Shown piece by piece: positions 10,699 through 20,420 of a stretch of DNA of 64,000 nt. Position numbers and translations under genes: made by a program. The notes below the pieces were generated by a model. That model did no database searches and was not told the DNA's origin. It saw only the letters and a program-made list of their open reading frames with translations. Source of the DNA: Gliomastix tumulicola. Its lineage: Eukaryota > Ascomycota > Sordariomycetes > Hypocreales > Bionectriaceae. The stretch is from NCBI GenBank assembly GCA_001599755.1, contig BCHX01000005.1, positions 3,096,409 to 3,160,408 of the forward strand. The letters are read 5' to 3'. Numbering within the stretch: the first letter of the stretch is position 1; every line of letters begins with the position of its first letter.

Positions 10699-11399
10699 GG
10701 CCTGCCATGCTTGTACCCGGCGCTCCGATGCACCATTCCTGGAATGCACTACGAGCCACCGAGCGTTGGTAATGATGACAGGCAAACGCACCTCGAGGGA
10801 GGGCCAAATGATTGCCAGCGCTATTCCGATCGCTCGGACCAGTCCTAGAGTCCGACCCCAAATCCAGATGCCCAAGCAACCCAAAGCACGGGTCTCCCAA
10901 CGGTCAGTCCGGTCTCGATTTAGCCCCAGTCACCGGAGGTTTTTTTTCAATTCAAATTGAGATGTTCGCATCTGACCCGCCCAACAATACGCAGCACTAC
11001 GTCTCCTGAGCCTATTCAAGCTCCTCAATTGGGTTCCTTCATCGGCACCATGGGCGAGGATCCGGACCAGCTGGGCGCGAGAGGCGATGCGTCCGAGCGT
11101 GGCCTAGAGCACAGCAAGGACTCCCTAACGGTCTTTGTTTTCCTCCCCCTCCCCACGCCCACCGCCCAGCCCTCTTCAGGAAGAACAGAGTCGGGTTCGT
11201 CCAGCCCTCTGGCGGTTCTCGTTGCTTCTGCGGTCCCAAGACCATAACAACGGAGGCAACACACCCTGGCCTGGCCTGTCCCGCGCTTGTACCAGCACCA
11301 TCCGGTGACAGCGATGGCATTGGTATGTAAAGGAGCGAATGTGCTCTGGGGTCTGTGGGAAAGAGAACCTTATATCTCACGACACTACAAGCACACATC
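10699..11399. other. Intergenic / promoter region
   Basis: Lies between two plus-strand genes. It has a CT-rich part around 11135-11175, which is common in fungal promoters, and no credible coding frame. Confidence 0.45.
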
Positions 11400-12479
11400 A
11401 TGATTCACAATTCGGATTTCTTCATGGATCCATGTTACTTCAATATGAACGGGGCAATACCCGTACAGCCTGAGTTGACTCCGCCTCCCGAGAGTTGCGG
11501 TTTCTTCCACAGCGACCACCACGCATATGACGCAATGGCATCGCCCCCATCCATTGTCCCTGACAGAAAGCCAGCGACCCCAGAGTCTCTGCCTCTCCCT
11601 TCGCCCGGCAGACGTCGCTCGGTGGCCACCGCCGCTACTGGCAAAAGCATCAGCGTCAACACAAACAGCCGCCCTGTCAAGCAATGCACTCGACGCGTCA
11701 GTGACAGCTTCAGCCCCTCTCGCCAGCAACCGAGAGAGCCCAGCACTAGCAGAGACATTGTCTTCTCTCCGCGGCCCGTCGAAGACCTGCACGCCGAGCG
11801 TGCCTATCTTTCCTCCTCTCTCTTCAAGCAGTCCCTGCATGCAGAGGGACTGATCCGAGACTATTCCTCCGCCCTGCGCCAGCTTCAAGCCTACGAGGAG
11901 AGCAGCACACATGGCAAAGTCCGGAGGCAGCTGAAGAAGCAGCTCAACCTCCTGAAGCTCAAGATCCACAAGGTAGGCTCCCAGGAGCGGGCGATTGGGA
12001 GCCGGTTGGGCGAGGTCGGGGTCGAGCTGCAGAGCCGCGAGGCGTGGGATCGTGAGAAGCAGAGATGCTGCTTTCCCTTGCTGGTAGACACGAGTGGCAG
12101 TTCCTTGGGCAGCTGGAGCGACGAGGGGCTGCAGGTGTTTTCTGCGATGTCTATGTCGTATATGACGTCCCCCGAGACCCCTCTGAATGCACTGTCACCT
12201 TCATTTGTCCCGGGAAGTATGTATCCCTGGAGCCTAGCTGAAGAGGATGAGACTGGGATCGATGCAGTGCTTGCAAATTGTATCGAGAAGAAGTTTGTCG
12301 GCGAGTTTGCATGTAACCATGGGCTGACGTTTAGTTACTGTTGTCAGGCGGATGCAGATGAGGTTGTCGGTAGTGATGAGGGGGATGGTCGCAGATTGTC
12401 CGTGGGCGGACCTAACTCGGCCGCTCTACTGAAAAGGCGACTGAGTCTGCCCAACATGTCGTCACTGTGGGAGGAATAG
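11400..12479 (+). CDS. Hypothetical protein with several R-R-x-S sites
   Basis: Single-exon 359-aa protein from ATG 11400. The frame is open slightly further upstream but only from a GTG. The N-terminal third is Pro/Ser-rich and probably disordered. A basic helical segment lies near residues 140-200 (QLKKQLNLLKLKIHKV), which may be a short coiled coil. Four PKA-type motifs are visible: GRRRSVA, CTRRVSDS, GRRLSVG and KRRLSLP, the last a few residues from the C-terminus. I do not recognise a family or catalytic motif. The pattern fits a phosphoregulated fungal-specific protein, which is inference. An alternative start at Met codon 11424 would remove eight residues. Confidence 0.65.
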   Translation: MIHNSDFFMDPCYFNMNGAIPVQPELTPPPESCGFFHSDHHAYDAMASPPSIVPDRKPATPESLPLPSPGRRRSVATAATGKSISVNTNSRPVKQCTRRVSDSFSPSRQQPREPSTSRDIVFSPRPVEDLHAERAYLSSSLFKQSLHAEGLIRDYSSALRQLQAYEESSTHGKVRRQLKKQLNLLKLKIHKVGSQERAIGSRLGEVGVELQSREAWDREKQRCCFPLLVDTSGSSLGSWSDEGLQVFSAMSMSYMTSPETPLNALSPSFVPGSMYPWSLAEEDETGIDAVLANCIEKKFVGEFACNHGLTFSYCCQADADEVVGSDEGDGRRLSVGGPNSAALLKRRLSLPNMSSLWEE

Positions 12480-12783
12480 GGACGGAGGATGAACATCGAG
12501 CTCGAAATGGTTGCGTGTACTTGGAAACTGCGTTTGGCTCGAGGTTGTTTGAAGGACCAGTCATCATTACCTCTGAGAATGTAATTAACTCAAGCAAGGC
12601 GACTGTAAATGTACGGCGTTTGAATTGTATCTAGGAGTTAATATCATCATCATCGTCATTACATTAACATGGTCTCATTCCGTATCAAACACGCGAGTCT
12701 ACTCATATCCATCGCCGGTCCTTATCTTCGGTATCAACCATATCTATCATATCCATATTATCCATCCTTCCTTTCCCCCTCTA
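12480..12783. other. Convergent 3' region
   Basis: The two neighbouring genes end towards each other here. The stretch is AT-richer than the surrounding coding DNA and has no gene. Confidence 0.5.
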
Positions 12784-13650
12784 TCACGCAAACTCCCCAA
12801 ACTTGCCATCGTCAAACCCCAAATCCTGCGCCGACTGCCTCTTCCTCCTCCTCTCATCCGCAGCGCTCGACGATCCCCCCGACGGCGGCGGCGGCAGACT
12901 GAAACCCCCACCACCACCACCACCTCCTCCTCCTCCTCCACCACCAGGCGGTGGCGGTAGCGCAAAGGACTGCAGATTGCCGCCGCCAAAACTCGTCTCC
13001 TCGGCGGCCTGCGCGGGTCTCCGCCGTCCGATGCCCGTGCTGCCTATGTTCACCGTGATGGTCTGACCTTCCTTGAGGCTGTAGTCTTTCGGCTCGGCGG
13101 ATTTGGATGTCGATGACGAGGAGGAGGAAGAGGAGGAGGATGAGGGTGTCAGCGGCGCGGGAGGACCCTCCCAGCCCAGACCGCGACGGGCCTCCTGCAG
13201 CGCGACGCCAAAGTCGAACGCGTCGCTGCGGTCCTCGAACCCGACGCCCAGCACGGCCTTCCTCCCCTGCGGATCGCGCACCGTGACGGCGAAGAACCGG
13301 CTGCTGTCGAGGACGGGCTCGACAGAGGTCGGGGACGTGTACGGCGCCGCGGCGAACAGCGCGCCCGTCTTGGCGTCCTCCAGCACGACGTCCACCTTGA
13401 TCTCGTCTTTTTCCTCAGACGTCGTCGTCGTCGTCATGGTCGGCGGCGGCGGGGTCGAGGTCTCGAGGACGCGGAGGCGCGCGGTGAAGATCTGGCGCGC
13501 GGGGTCGGCGGTCCAGGCCGCGGCGAGGTGGCCCTGGGCGGAGGGCCGTGGGGGGATGTTGTAGACGTGGGCGGTCGGGGCGAGGAAGAGGATGCGTTGG
13601 ATGGCGTCGTCGGGGAGCGGTTTGCCCGTCGCGGGGTCGGTGAGCTCCAT
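12784..13650 (-). CDS. NECAP: NECAP-like adaptin-ear-binding endocytosis protein
   Basis: Single-exon 288-aa protein. It follows the NECAP PHear domain from end to end: VYNIPPRPSAQGH near residue 23, a W-A-D-P stretch, KTGALFAAAPY, DSSRFFAVTVRD, and the family hallmark GVGFEDRSDAFDFGVALQEA near residues 140-160, then LKEGQTITVNIG. NECAPs bind AP-1/AP-2 adaptors and help assemble clathrin vesicles. Two low-complexity inserts stand out: a serine run (about residues 176-190) and a glycine run of 14 (around residue 245) coded by GGT/GGA triplets, followed by a basic C-terminus. ATG 13650 was chosen because the domain begins right after it; the frame continues upstream without family similarity. 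Confidence 0.9.
   Translation of the reverse strand: MELTDPATGKPLPDDAIQRILFLAPTAHVYNIPPRPSAQGHLAAAWTADPARQIFTARLRVLETSTPPPPTMTTTTTSEEKDEIKVDVVLEDAKTGALFAAAPYTSPTSVEPVLDSSRFFAVTVRDPQGRKAVLGVGFEDRSDAFDFGVALQEARRGLGWEGPPAPLTPSSSSSSSSSSSTSKSAEPKDYSLKEGQTITVNIGSTGIGRRRPAQAAEETSFGGGNLQSFALPPPPGGGGGGGGGGGGGGFSLPPPPSGGSSSAADERRRKRQSAQDLGFDDGKFGEFA
12906..12946. repeat. Triplet repeat coding polyglycine
   Basis: A (CCA/CCT)n run on the plus strand encodes the glycine tract of the NECAP-like protein on the minus strand. Such a run can change length by replication slippage. Confidence 0.8.
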
Positions 13651-14254
13651 TTTGGGGGGGGGAGTGGTCGAGGATGGAGTTAACTGGCGATGGGTTTGGT
13701 GGTTTGCGCAGAGTGGAAGTGGAAGTCGACTTGGACGAGAGAAGGAGGAGGAGAGCTGAGTCGCAGACACAGAGAAGAGCTTCGGCAATTGGATTTGGTG
13801 GTGGGAGGTGGGGGCTGGAGAGATGGCTCCCGAAATAGAACAAGGAGGGGTTAATTATTATTATCAGCGTCGACTATCGGCACTAAAGATGCACATGGTG
13901 CGAGGGCGGGCTGCTGCTGGCTAGGACTGTATGTCTCGAATTGATCCTTCAATCCGAAGCGCTGTTGCGTGATTGCGCAAATGAGGATGCAGCCAGTGCT
14001 ACCCAAATGGTTGCACTCGGACAGAGCTGGTCCGAATTGGATGCTTCGTGATAGCAGTCTGGCTACCCTGTAGATAGCTGGGACAAAACCAACCTTGGAA
14101 GGCTGTCTGAGGGTACCTTATCCAAGCAACGAGCAGGCAGACACAGAGATACAGCCGACTTCAGGCTTATCATTCAAAGGCCCAGATCCAAAACAAATAA
14201 ATCAAATTGAACGCTCGCTTTTGTTCTGCTGCTACTAAGTGTTGTAATATGCCG
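13651..14254. other. Intergenic, no gene seen
   Basis: Promoter of the NECAP-like gene and 3' region of the hydrolase gene, both on the minus strand. No coding frame of note. Confidence 0.5.
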
Positions 14255-16165
14255 CTATATAGCCAGCGGAAACCTCCTCCGCTGTTGCACCGTCATCTCC
14301 AGGAACTCGCTCTCCAACCCAGCTCCCATAACGCCCTTGCAGTCACCCCACGGACCACAGTCAGCCTCGCATACCGTGCCGTCCTCAGGCACGATCCCAG
14401 TGTCGAGATACTCCCTCGCCACGGCGTTCAGACACGCACTCTTTGCGCCGACAAGCGCCCCATGGCCCATGGACTCCTTGATGACGACGGCCGAGCCCGG
14501 ATGCAGCGTTGACACGTTTCGTGCGGCGCTCAGAGGCGTCACGGGGTCGAGACGGTTCGAGAAGAGGAGCAGCGGCACCGAGGGCTGGTCGGATGACGGC
14601 TTGGCGTCCACGGAGGCAGGGGCGGGCGTTCCAAACGGCCCTGTGAAGCGGAACTTGTTTGTGAAGGGCCACCGTGAGCACGGAAAGCGCACCTCTGCCC
14701 ACCGGTCCCCCCAGACCTTGGACACGGACCGCAGCTTATCGACATACCCCTGCCAGTAGTCAAGATCCCTCTGCGACACGTCCTCGCCGTCGGCGCAGAG
14801 CACACCCTCCATGGCGTCAGCCTCGATAGGCTCCGTCAACGTCTGATTGCCGAAGTTGTCGTCGTCGTCGCTCCGCGGCAGCGAGCACTCGGCGCCGAGG
14901 TTGGGCACCAGGTCGATGGCGTGTGTAAGCGCCTCGACGTTGCCCTTGATACCCCTGTCCAGCAGGCGCGCGAGACCTCTGAAGGTGCCGATAGGCGAGT
15001 ACACCGCCACGCCGATGATGTCGCGGTAGTCGCGGCCGCGGACGATGACGCCGTAGCCGTTCTCGTTGACCGTCGCGCGTGGCTCTGCGTCGAGGCCGTC
15101 GATGAACGCCCACACGCGGTCTTTGACGTCTAGCCAGGACGTGTCGCCCTCGCGTGCCACGGCGCACTTCTCGGGACCGGCAGAGTGGCAGCCCCGGAGG
15201 AACTGCTCGAAGACGGCGTCGAGATCAGCGACATTCGTCGTCCAGCCCGGTCCTGCGGCGTAGTCGTTGATATTGCACACGCTGTCGAGCAGCATCCTGT
15301 GCACGCGGCCGGGGAACATGCTCGCAAAGTAGTTCCCCAGCACGGTCCCGTACGAAAAGCCGACGTACTGCATCCGCGGCGTGTCATCATCCTCGCCCAG
15401 ATTCCGCCCCCGCCTCTTCTTCAGCTCCGCCCAGTCGTTGCCCCTCGCCGCCTGCTCGCGCTTCCGCAGCTCGTCCGCCTTGTCCAGCATCTCGAGCATG
15501 TCCCGCGCGACGCTCGGCGTGCCCAGATACTCGAATATGCTCTCCCCGTCGTCGGCGTCGTCCACGGCCTTGCACCGCTGGGCGTTGGCCCCGTGCAGCG
15601 CGCGGTTGTACGCCAGGGATGCGCGTCCACCCGCTAGCCCTTCCGTGCCGCGGACCTCGAGCTGCACCTCGTCCCGGGCGAAGGCGTTGTCTCCGAAGCA
15701 GTCTGCCACGGGCGTCGTGAAGCCCAGCCCCCGAGGGTCGAACGACACGATCTCGTAGTGTTTCTTCCCGGGGACGTCAAACACCTGCTGCATCAGCCGC
15801 GCGACCCGCGGGATAAAGGTCACGCCGCTGTGGCCGGGCCCGCCCGGATTCGTGTATATGGCGCCGCCGAAGGACGGGTCGTCGTCGGGGACGGCGGCCG
15901 GCAGCTTCATTATGGCGACGGCGGTGCGGCGCGGGTCGGAAGTGTTGGACCAGTCGAGCGGGAGGGAGAGGCGGGCGCAGCGGTAGACATCGTCGTAGCA
16001 GGGGTGGTATTCGAGGTCGGCGGTGGGCGTGATGGAGTTCCAGTCGAAGGAGGAGGAGGAGGAGGAGGAGGAGGAGGAGGGGCCCAAGGGGGAGACATGC
16101 GGGATGCCGTCGAAGAGGGAGGCGAGCGCCGGCGCTGCGTAGAGAAGAGGGAGGAGGGAGAGCAT
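14255..16165 (-). CDS. Secreted alpha/beta hydrolase with TAP-like C-terminus (prolyl/tripeptidyl aminopeptidase type)
   Basis: Single-exon 636-aa protein. Residues 1-16 are a signal peptide (LLPLLYAAPALAS). The alpha/beta-hydrolase fold is clear: oxyanion region TNPGGPGHSGV, a strand VSFDPRGLGFTTP, and the nucleophile elbow VGFSYGTVLG with Ser271. The TAP-like C-terminal part gives Asp540 in SNRLDPVTP and His568 in SMGHGALVG, so the triad is complete. Related fungal and Streptomyces enzymes are serine exopeptidases that release short N-terminal peptides; the exact substrate here is unknown. A polyserine tract at about residues 30-39 follows the signal peptide. An internal charged insertion (near residues 235-260) enlarges the lid region. 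It is divergent from the kexin-like protease at 17045. Confidence 0.9.
   Translation of the reverse strand: MLSLLPLLYAAPALASLFDGIPHVSPLGPSSSSSSSSSSFDWNSITPTADLEYHPCYDDVYRCARLSLPLDWSNTSDPRRTAVAIMKLPAAVPDDDPSFGGAIYTNPGGPGHSGVTFIPRVARLMQQVFDVPGKKHYEIVSFDPRGLGFTTPVADCFGDNAFARDEVQLEVRGTEGLAGGRASLAYNRALHGANAQRCKAVDDADDGESIFEYLGTPSVARDMLEMLDKADELRKREQAARGNDWAELKKRRGRNLGEDDDTPRMQYVGFSYGTVLGNYFASMFPGRVHRMLLDSVCNINDYAAGPGWTTNVADLDAVFEQFLRGCHSAGPEKCAVAREGDTSWLDVKDRVWAFIDGLDAEPRATVNENGYGVIVRGRDYRDIIGVAVYSPIGTFRGLARLLDRGIKGNVEALTHAIDLVPNLGAECSLPRSDDDDNFGNQTLTEPIEADAMEGVLCADGEDVSQRDLDYWQGYVDKLRSVSKVWGDRWAEVRFPCSRWPFTNKFRFTGPFGTPAPASVDAKPSSDQPSVPLLLFSNRLDPVTPLSAARNVSTLHPGSAVVIKESMGHGALVGAKSACLNAVAREYLDTGIVPEDGTVCEADCGPWGDCKGVMGAGLESEFLEMTVQQRRRFPLAI
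16048..16081. repeat. GGA/TCC triplet repeat coding polyserine
   Basis: An AGG triplet run on the plus strand encodes the serine tract just behind the signal peptide of the hydrolase. It may be polymorphic in length. Confidence 0.8.
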
Positions 16166-17044
16166 CGTGGCGGCCGGCGCGAAGGCGAGAGTCTGTCTGT
16201 CTGTGCACAGGCTGGTCGTAGATGGAGTCTAGGAGAGAGAGGGGAGTGATACTCGATGCATTGGGGGGGGAGAGTCGGGTCCTGGGACGGACGGAGAGTC
16301 GGGGAGGAATGAAGGAAGCAAAGGAAGGGACGGGATTCAAGGGAGATCAGCTCTAGGGGGAGGAGATCCGATCTTAGTGGAGAGCTGGCGTAATATTCTC
16401 CGAATCCCTGTCGACACTCCGGTCCTCTCAGCGCCGTGATGAGACACTCAACTTCTTTGCCAAAGTTCAGGACAAGCCATGATAAAAACAAACAGGAATC
16501 CCTACTATCTTTTCAATGGAAGGCTCCATAACGTGTCCTGATATGGATGCTGAAAACAAGCGGTCTCAACGACTTCCAGTTCTGTCCACTGCGGGCAGAC
16601 ACACTCGTTGCACACATTGAGATGCCTGGCTATCCGCTTCTGTGAGGCTGCAACTATCCAGCTATGTTTGTGACAAGAGACCACTCGCCCTTCATACGGC
16701 TATATTGCATTTGTTTCCGCCGTACCTGAACCCCCGATCAACCTCGTTGGGCATTCAAGGTAGTATAGCCTTGCATCGGGTGGGTGGGTATGGCCTCAGC
16801 GAACTCATTGTAGGTTCAGCATTCACCAAATATAGTCAGTTGCCATGGCACTCCCAACCTCCTGGGGACAACTTTAAAAACGCGGTATCTGATAAGGATG
16901 CTTGTACCTACGGTACAGCTCCTCTCCTCCCCCCTTGGACACCTGTTCCTTCTTCAGCAAGAGTATTCCCCCCTCTGGGCTTTGGTTTCGGAACCTCCAG
17001 GCGTACATGACGCCTGAGACTGCACGCACCGCTAATCAGGAGAG
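16166..17044. other. Divergent promoter between hydrolase and protease
   Basis: 880 nt between two secreted-peptidase genes that point away from each other. It could hold shared control sites, but I recognise none. No coding frame with support. Confidence 0.45.
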
Positions 17045-19402
17045 ATGAAGTTCCTACCATGGGCGCTTGCCGTCGGCTGTCTATCCCACGCCATCCCCGG
17101 CCTGGCAGCCACCACGCGGAACCACGAGGAGAACGACTACTACGTCCTCGAGCTTGCCCAGGGCACATCACCCGAGGCTGTGGCGTCTTACCTCGGGATC
17201 CAGCTTGAGGGCCATCTAGGGGAGCTCCCGCAGCACTTCGTCTTCCACAAGGGCCGCGAGGTTGGGGAAGATGTCGTGAAGGGGAAGTTGGACCGTAGGC
17301 GGCGGCGAGTAACACGGAAGCAGGACTCACCTTGGGTCCTTGATCCCGACGACGACGACGATGACGCGCTGCTAGACGGGGTGCTGTTCTCGGAGAAGCA
17401 GCTGGTCGGAGAACGAGTCATCGCACGAGCCCCAACCCCCCTTCGAGACGAGGACGTGCTCATCAGCGCCGAATCCCGCAGCGAAGAGGACGACAACGAG
17501 AACACCGCCCAAGGAGCAGCCGACTACGAGAAACAACTCACAGAGATCGCCAACAAAGGCTGGCAAGCCGCAACAAAGGAAATTCAAAAGGACGTCCGCA
17601 TCGAAGACCTCCGACAACTCGAGAAGCAATGCGGCCTCGAGGAAGGCCAGCTCCTCGAGTTCGACGCCGCCGAACTCGAAGACCTCTTCGGCCTGGATCG
17701 CGGCACGCTCGAGGCAGAGTACAACTCGAACGCCCGCGGCATCAACTGGGACGTCATCGCCTCGCTCCTGGGCAACCCGAAGATGCGCTTCGACCCGTTC
17801 CGGTGCCCGAAGCCGCCGCTGCGGCGCGAGCGCATCGTCGACCAGCTCAAGATCACGGATCCCGCCTTCGTCAAGCAGTGGAACCTCTGGAGCGACCACG
17901 ACCGGAAGCACAGCATCATGGTCGGGCAGGACTGGCTGCGAGGGCGTCGGGGCCAGGGCGTGACGATTGCGATTGTGGATGACGGCGTCGAGGCGAAGAA
18001 TGTCGAGTTCCAGGACCGGTTCCGCATGGACTCGTCGTGGAACTTTGTCGAGGGCGTCAACGATCCTTCGCCGCCGAAAGTGGCTGCTGATGCGAAGGAG
18101 AAGTGGGCGCACGGGACGCGCAGCGCGGGCGTTGCAGCCGCGGGCATCAACGGCGTGTGCGGCGTGGGAGTTGCTCCGGAGGTGAGCATCGCGGGCATCC
18201 GGATCCTCGGCGTGCCCAAGAAGACAGCCGCCGAGGAGGCCGAGGCCCTGGCGTACAAGCCGCAGGACAACGACATCTACTCGTGTGCCTGGGGGCCCCG
18301 GGACGACGGGAAGACCATGTCGGCACCAGGCGTGATTGTGCAGAGAGCCATGCACCACGCTATCACAGAAGGCCGTCAAGGCCTGGGGTCGGTCTACGTC
18401 TTCGCGTCGGGCAACGGCGGGCGCAAAGGCGACAACTGCAACTACGACGGCTACACCAACTCCATCTTCACCATGACGGTGGCCTCGGTCAAGCGCAACG
18501 GGCAGCACCCCTCGTACGGCGAGGAGTGTGCAGCGAACCTGGTCTCGACATATGGCAGCGGTGATGGGCACTTCATCAGCACGGTTGACGTTGGCGGCGC
18601 CTGCTATCCCAACTTTGGAGGCACATCAGCCTCCGCCCCGATGGTAGCAGGTGTCATCGCGATAGCTCTGGGCGTGCGTCCCGATCTCACGTGGCGCGAT
18701 CTGCAGCACGTCGCCGTCGAGAGCGCGACCAACGAGGGACTCTGGCACTCGGGCCGCCAGGGCGAGAAGTGCTCCAAGCGCAAGTTCAGCCACAAGTTCG
18801 GCTTCGGCCAGATCCAGACCAAGGCGTTCGTCCAGACGGCGCTGCACTGGAAAAAGGTCAACCCGCAGTCGTGGTTCTACGCGCCCGTGCTGCGCCCCTA
18901 CACGGACATCCCGCGCGGGCAGCACGAGGTCGAGCAGAAGGTGACGGTCACGGCCGAGCAGCTGCACGACGCCAACTTCCACGACCGCCTCGAGCACGTC
19001 ACGCTCACCGTGTCCGTCGAGGCGCGGCGCCGGGGCGACATCGTCGTCGACCTCGTCAGCCCGAGCGGGACGGTCAGCCACCTCGCCACGGGCCGCAGCG
19101 ACGACGACTCGGCCGAGGGCTTCCGCGACTGGACCTTCATGACCGTCGCCAACTGGGGCGAGAGGGCGTCGGGCACGTGGCACGTGCGGGTGAGGGACAA
19201 GGCCGACAAGGACGACGAGCCCAACTCGCTGTGGGTGAGCTGGAGTCTGCAGCTGTACGGGTCGGTCTGGGATGCTGGGCATGTCAAGCCGCTGCCTCGG
19301 CCGGGCCTGCACAGCAGGGAGAACATGAACCACACGGCCATGGTGAGGGAGGAGTGGGCTGCTGCGTTGGTGAGGCAGGACATGGCTGAAAAGTTGTTGT
19401 GA
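17045..19402 (+). CDS. Kexin-like secreted subtilisin-family (S8B) endoprotease
   Basis: Single-exon 785-aa protein with a signal peptide (about residues 1-21). The catalytic domain carries the kexin pattern: Asp312 in IAIVDDGVE, His356 in WAHGTRSAG, oxyanion Asn457 in FASGNGGRKGDNCNYDGY and Ser528 in GGTSASAPMVAG. The kexin block CAWGPRDDGKTM is also present. A P-domain follows (about residues 625-760). Kexins cut precursors after dibasic sites. Three things are unusual. A long acidic, helical insertion of about 130 residues lies between propeptide and catalytic domain. The propeptide junction has a five-Arg run (KLDRRRRRV). No C-terminal TM anchor or cytosolic tail is visible, whereas the Golgi Kex2 is anchored. 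This is therefore more likely a secreted or vacuolar kexin paralogue than the housekeeping Kex2. Confidence 0.88.
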   Translation: MKFLPWALAVGCLSHAIPGLAATTRNHEENDYYVLELAQGTSPEAVASYLGIQLEGHLGELPQHFVFHKGREVGEDVVKGKLDRRRRRVTRKQDSPWVLDPDDDDDDALLDGVLFSEKQLVGERVIARAPTPLRDEDVLISAESRSEEDDNENTAQGAADYEKQLTEIANKGWQAATKEIQKDVRIEDLRQLEKQCGLEEGQLLEFDAAELEDLFGLDRGTLEAEYNSNARGINWDVIASLLGNPKMRFDPFRCPKPPLRRERIVDQLKITDPAFVKQWNLWSDHDRKHSIMVGQDWLRGRRGQGVTIAIVDDGVEAKNVEFQDRFRMDSSWNFVEGVNDPSPPKVAADAKEKWAHGTRSAGVAAAGINGVCGVGVAPEVSIAGIRILGVPKKTAAEEAEALAYKPQDNDIYSCAWGPRDDGKTMSAPGVIVQRAMHHAITEGRQGLGSVYVFASGNGGRKGDNCNYDGYTNSIFTMTVASVKRNGQHPSYGEECAANLVSTYGSGDGHFISTVDVGGACYPNFGGTSASAPMVAGVIAIALGVRPDLTWRDLQHVAVESATNEGLWHSGRQGEKCSKRKFSHKFGFGQIQTKAFVQTALHWKKVNPQSWFYAPVLRPYTDIPRGQHEVEQKVTVTAEQLHDANFHDRLEHVTLTVSVEARRRGDIVVDLVSPSGTVSHLATGRSDDDSAEGFRDWTFMTVANWGERASGTWHVRVRDKADKDDEPNSLWVSWSLQLYGSVWDAGHVKPLPRPGLHSRENMNHTAMVREEWAAALVRQDMAEKLL

Positions 19403-20420
19403 GAGGCAGGTTCTGAGGATTTAGAGCATGATCTATGCTGTTCATCGAGCTTAATAGACTTGTATCTTGGACACCGCTGATAGAGTAAAGAGTAAGCTAA
19501 ACATCCAGAGAGTACTCGTATACAGCTGACAGTAATTAAGACCAAACATCTAAGACAGAACCACTCAGAGATTGAGGGAACCTCGCCAGCAACTCTCGTC
19601 GATCCAGGGTAGCCAGACACCATCCCATGTCCAAGTGAATGAGGAATCTGCGAAATCAGGATGCCCTCGCCGCCAATAGTCCTTCTAAAAAAGGCTACTG
19701 AAACGATCAGCCAGGCGGTAACCCCGGACGCTCTTGGCCGCTCTCCGGCACTGCTAGCAGCCCCTGAAAATATTACTACAATCCCTCGACTGTTCAGCAT
19801 GTGAGAGTGCCCTCCGATGTCGAAGAGGAAGCCAAGCGCCGTCCCCTCACCCAGCAGCCCCTCCGCCAGCCCCTGAAACAGCAATGATCACCGCCCATCA
19901 CCGGACCTGTCCAGATCCTCGATATCGGGCAAGCGCAACCTCGATGGAACATTGGATCCCTGAATATCCCTCTAAAACACACACCTGTCAGCCAGGCCAT
20001 GCGGAGAGGGGGGGTGCCCTCGCAGCTGCTGTTATAGGCAAGTCATCAGCACCACCCAGCCAGATACAGGGCTCGCATGCGCTGCTACCCCTCCATCCGG
20101 GCCCTTGTTTCACGCTGATCATGGGTTGTGGTTTTGCTGTTCGCCCAATCAGCCATGTCGGCACATCACGGGGGCGGCGGCCGTAGAGCCTTGGAGCGGC
20201 AGGTGGTAGGCTGTTGGCAAAGGATTATTGGGATGAATGGTAGGGGAGGGGAGGGAATGGCATGTTGGAGCGGCGTGTGAGTGCTGATGGAACGTTCACG
20301 CGAGTATAGAAGGCCGCGGTGTCCTGGCAGCCTGCCTGCTGTGTGTTCCTGAGTGCTGCTGCTCGTTGATACACTGAGTTTCCCCTGTATATACCCTTCT
20401 GTTCGTGCTTCTTAGTCACC
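19403..20420. other. Intergenic, no gene seen
   Basis: Downstream of the protease and upstream of the PLC-like gene. The frames here are short and lack domains. Confidence 0.5.
20387..20393 (+). promoter_or_regulatory. TATA-like element of the PLC-like gene
   Basis: GTATATA lies 28 nt before the ATG at 20421. The short distance would imply a very short leader, so an alternative is that transcription starts from a weaker element further upstream. Confidence 0.3.

Noticed and set aside
17372..18571. 399-codon minus-strand open frame
   Set aside because: Lies antisense to the kexin-like protease, whose catalytic motifs prove the plus strand is coding.
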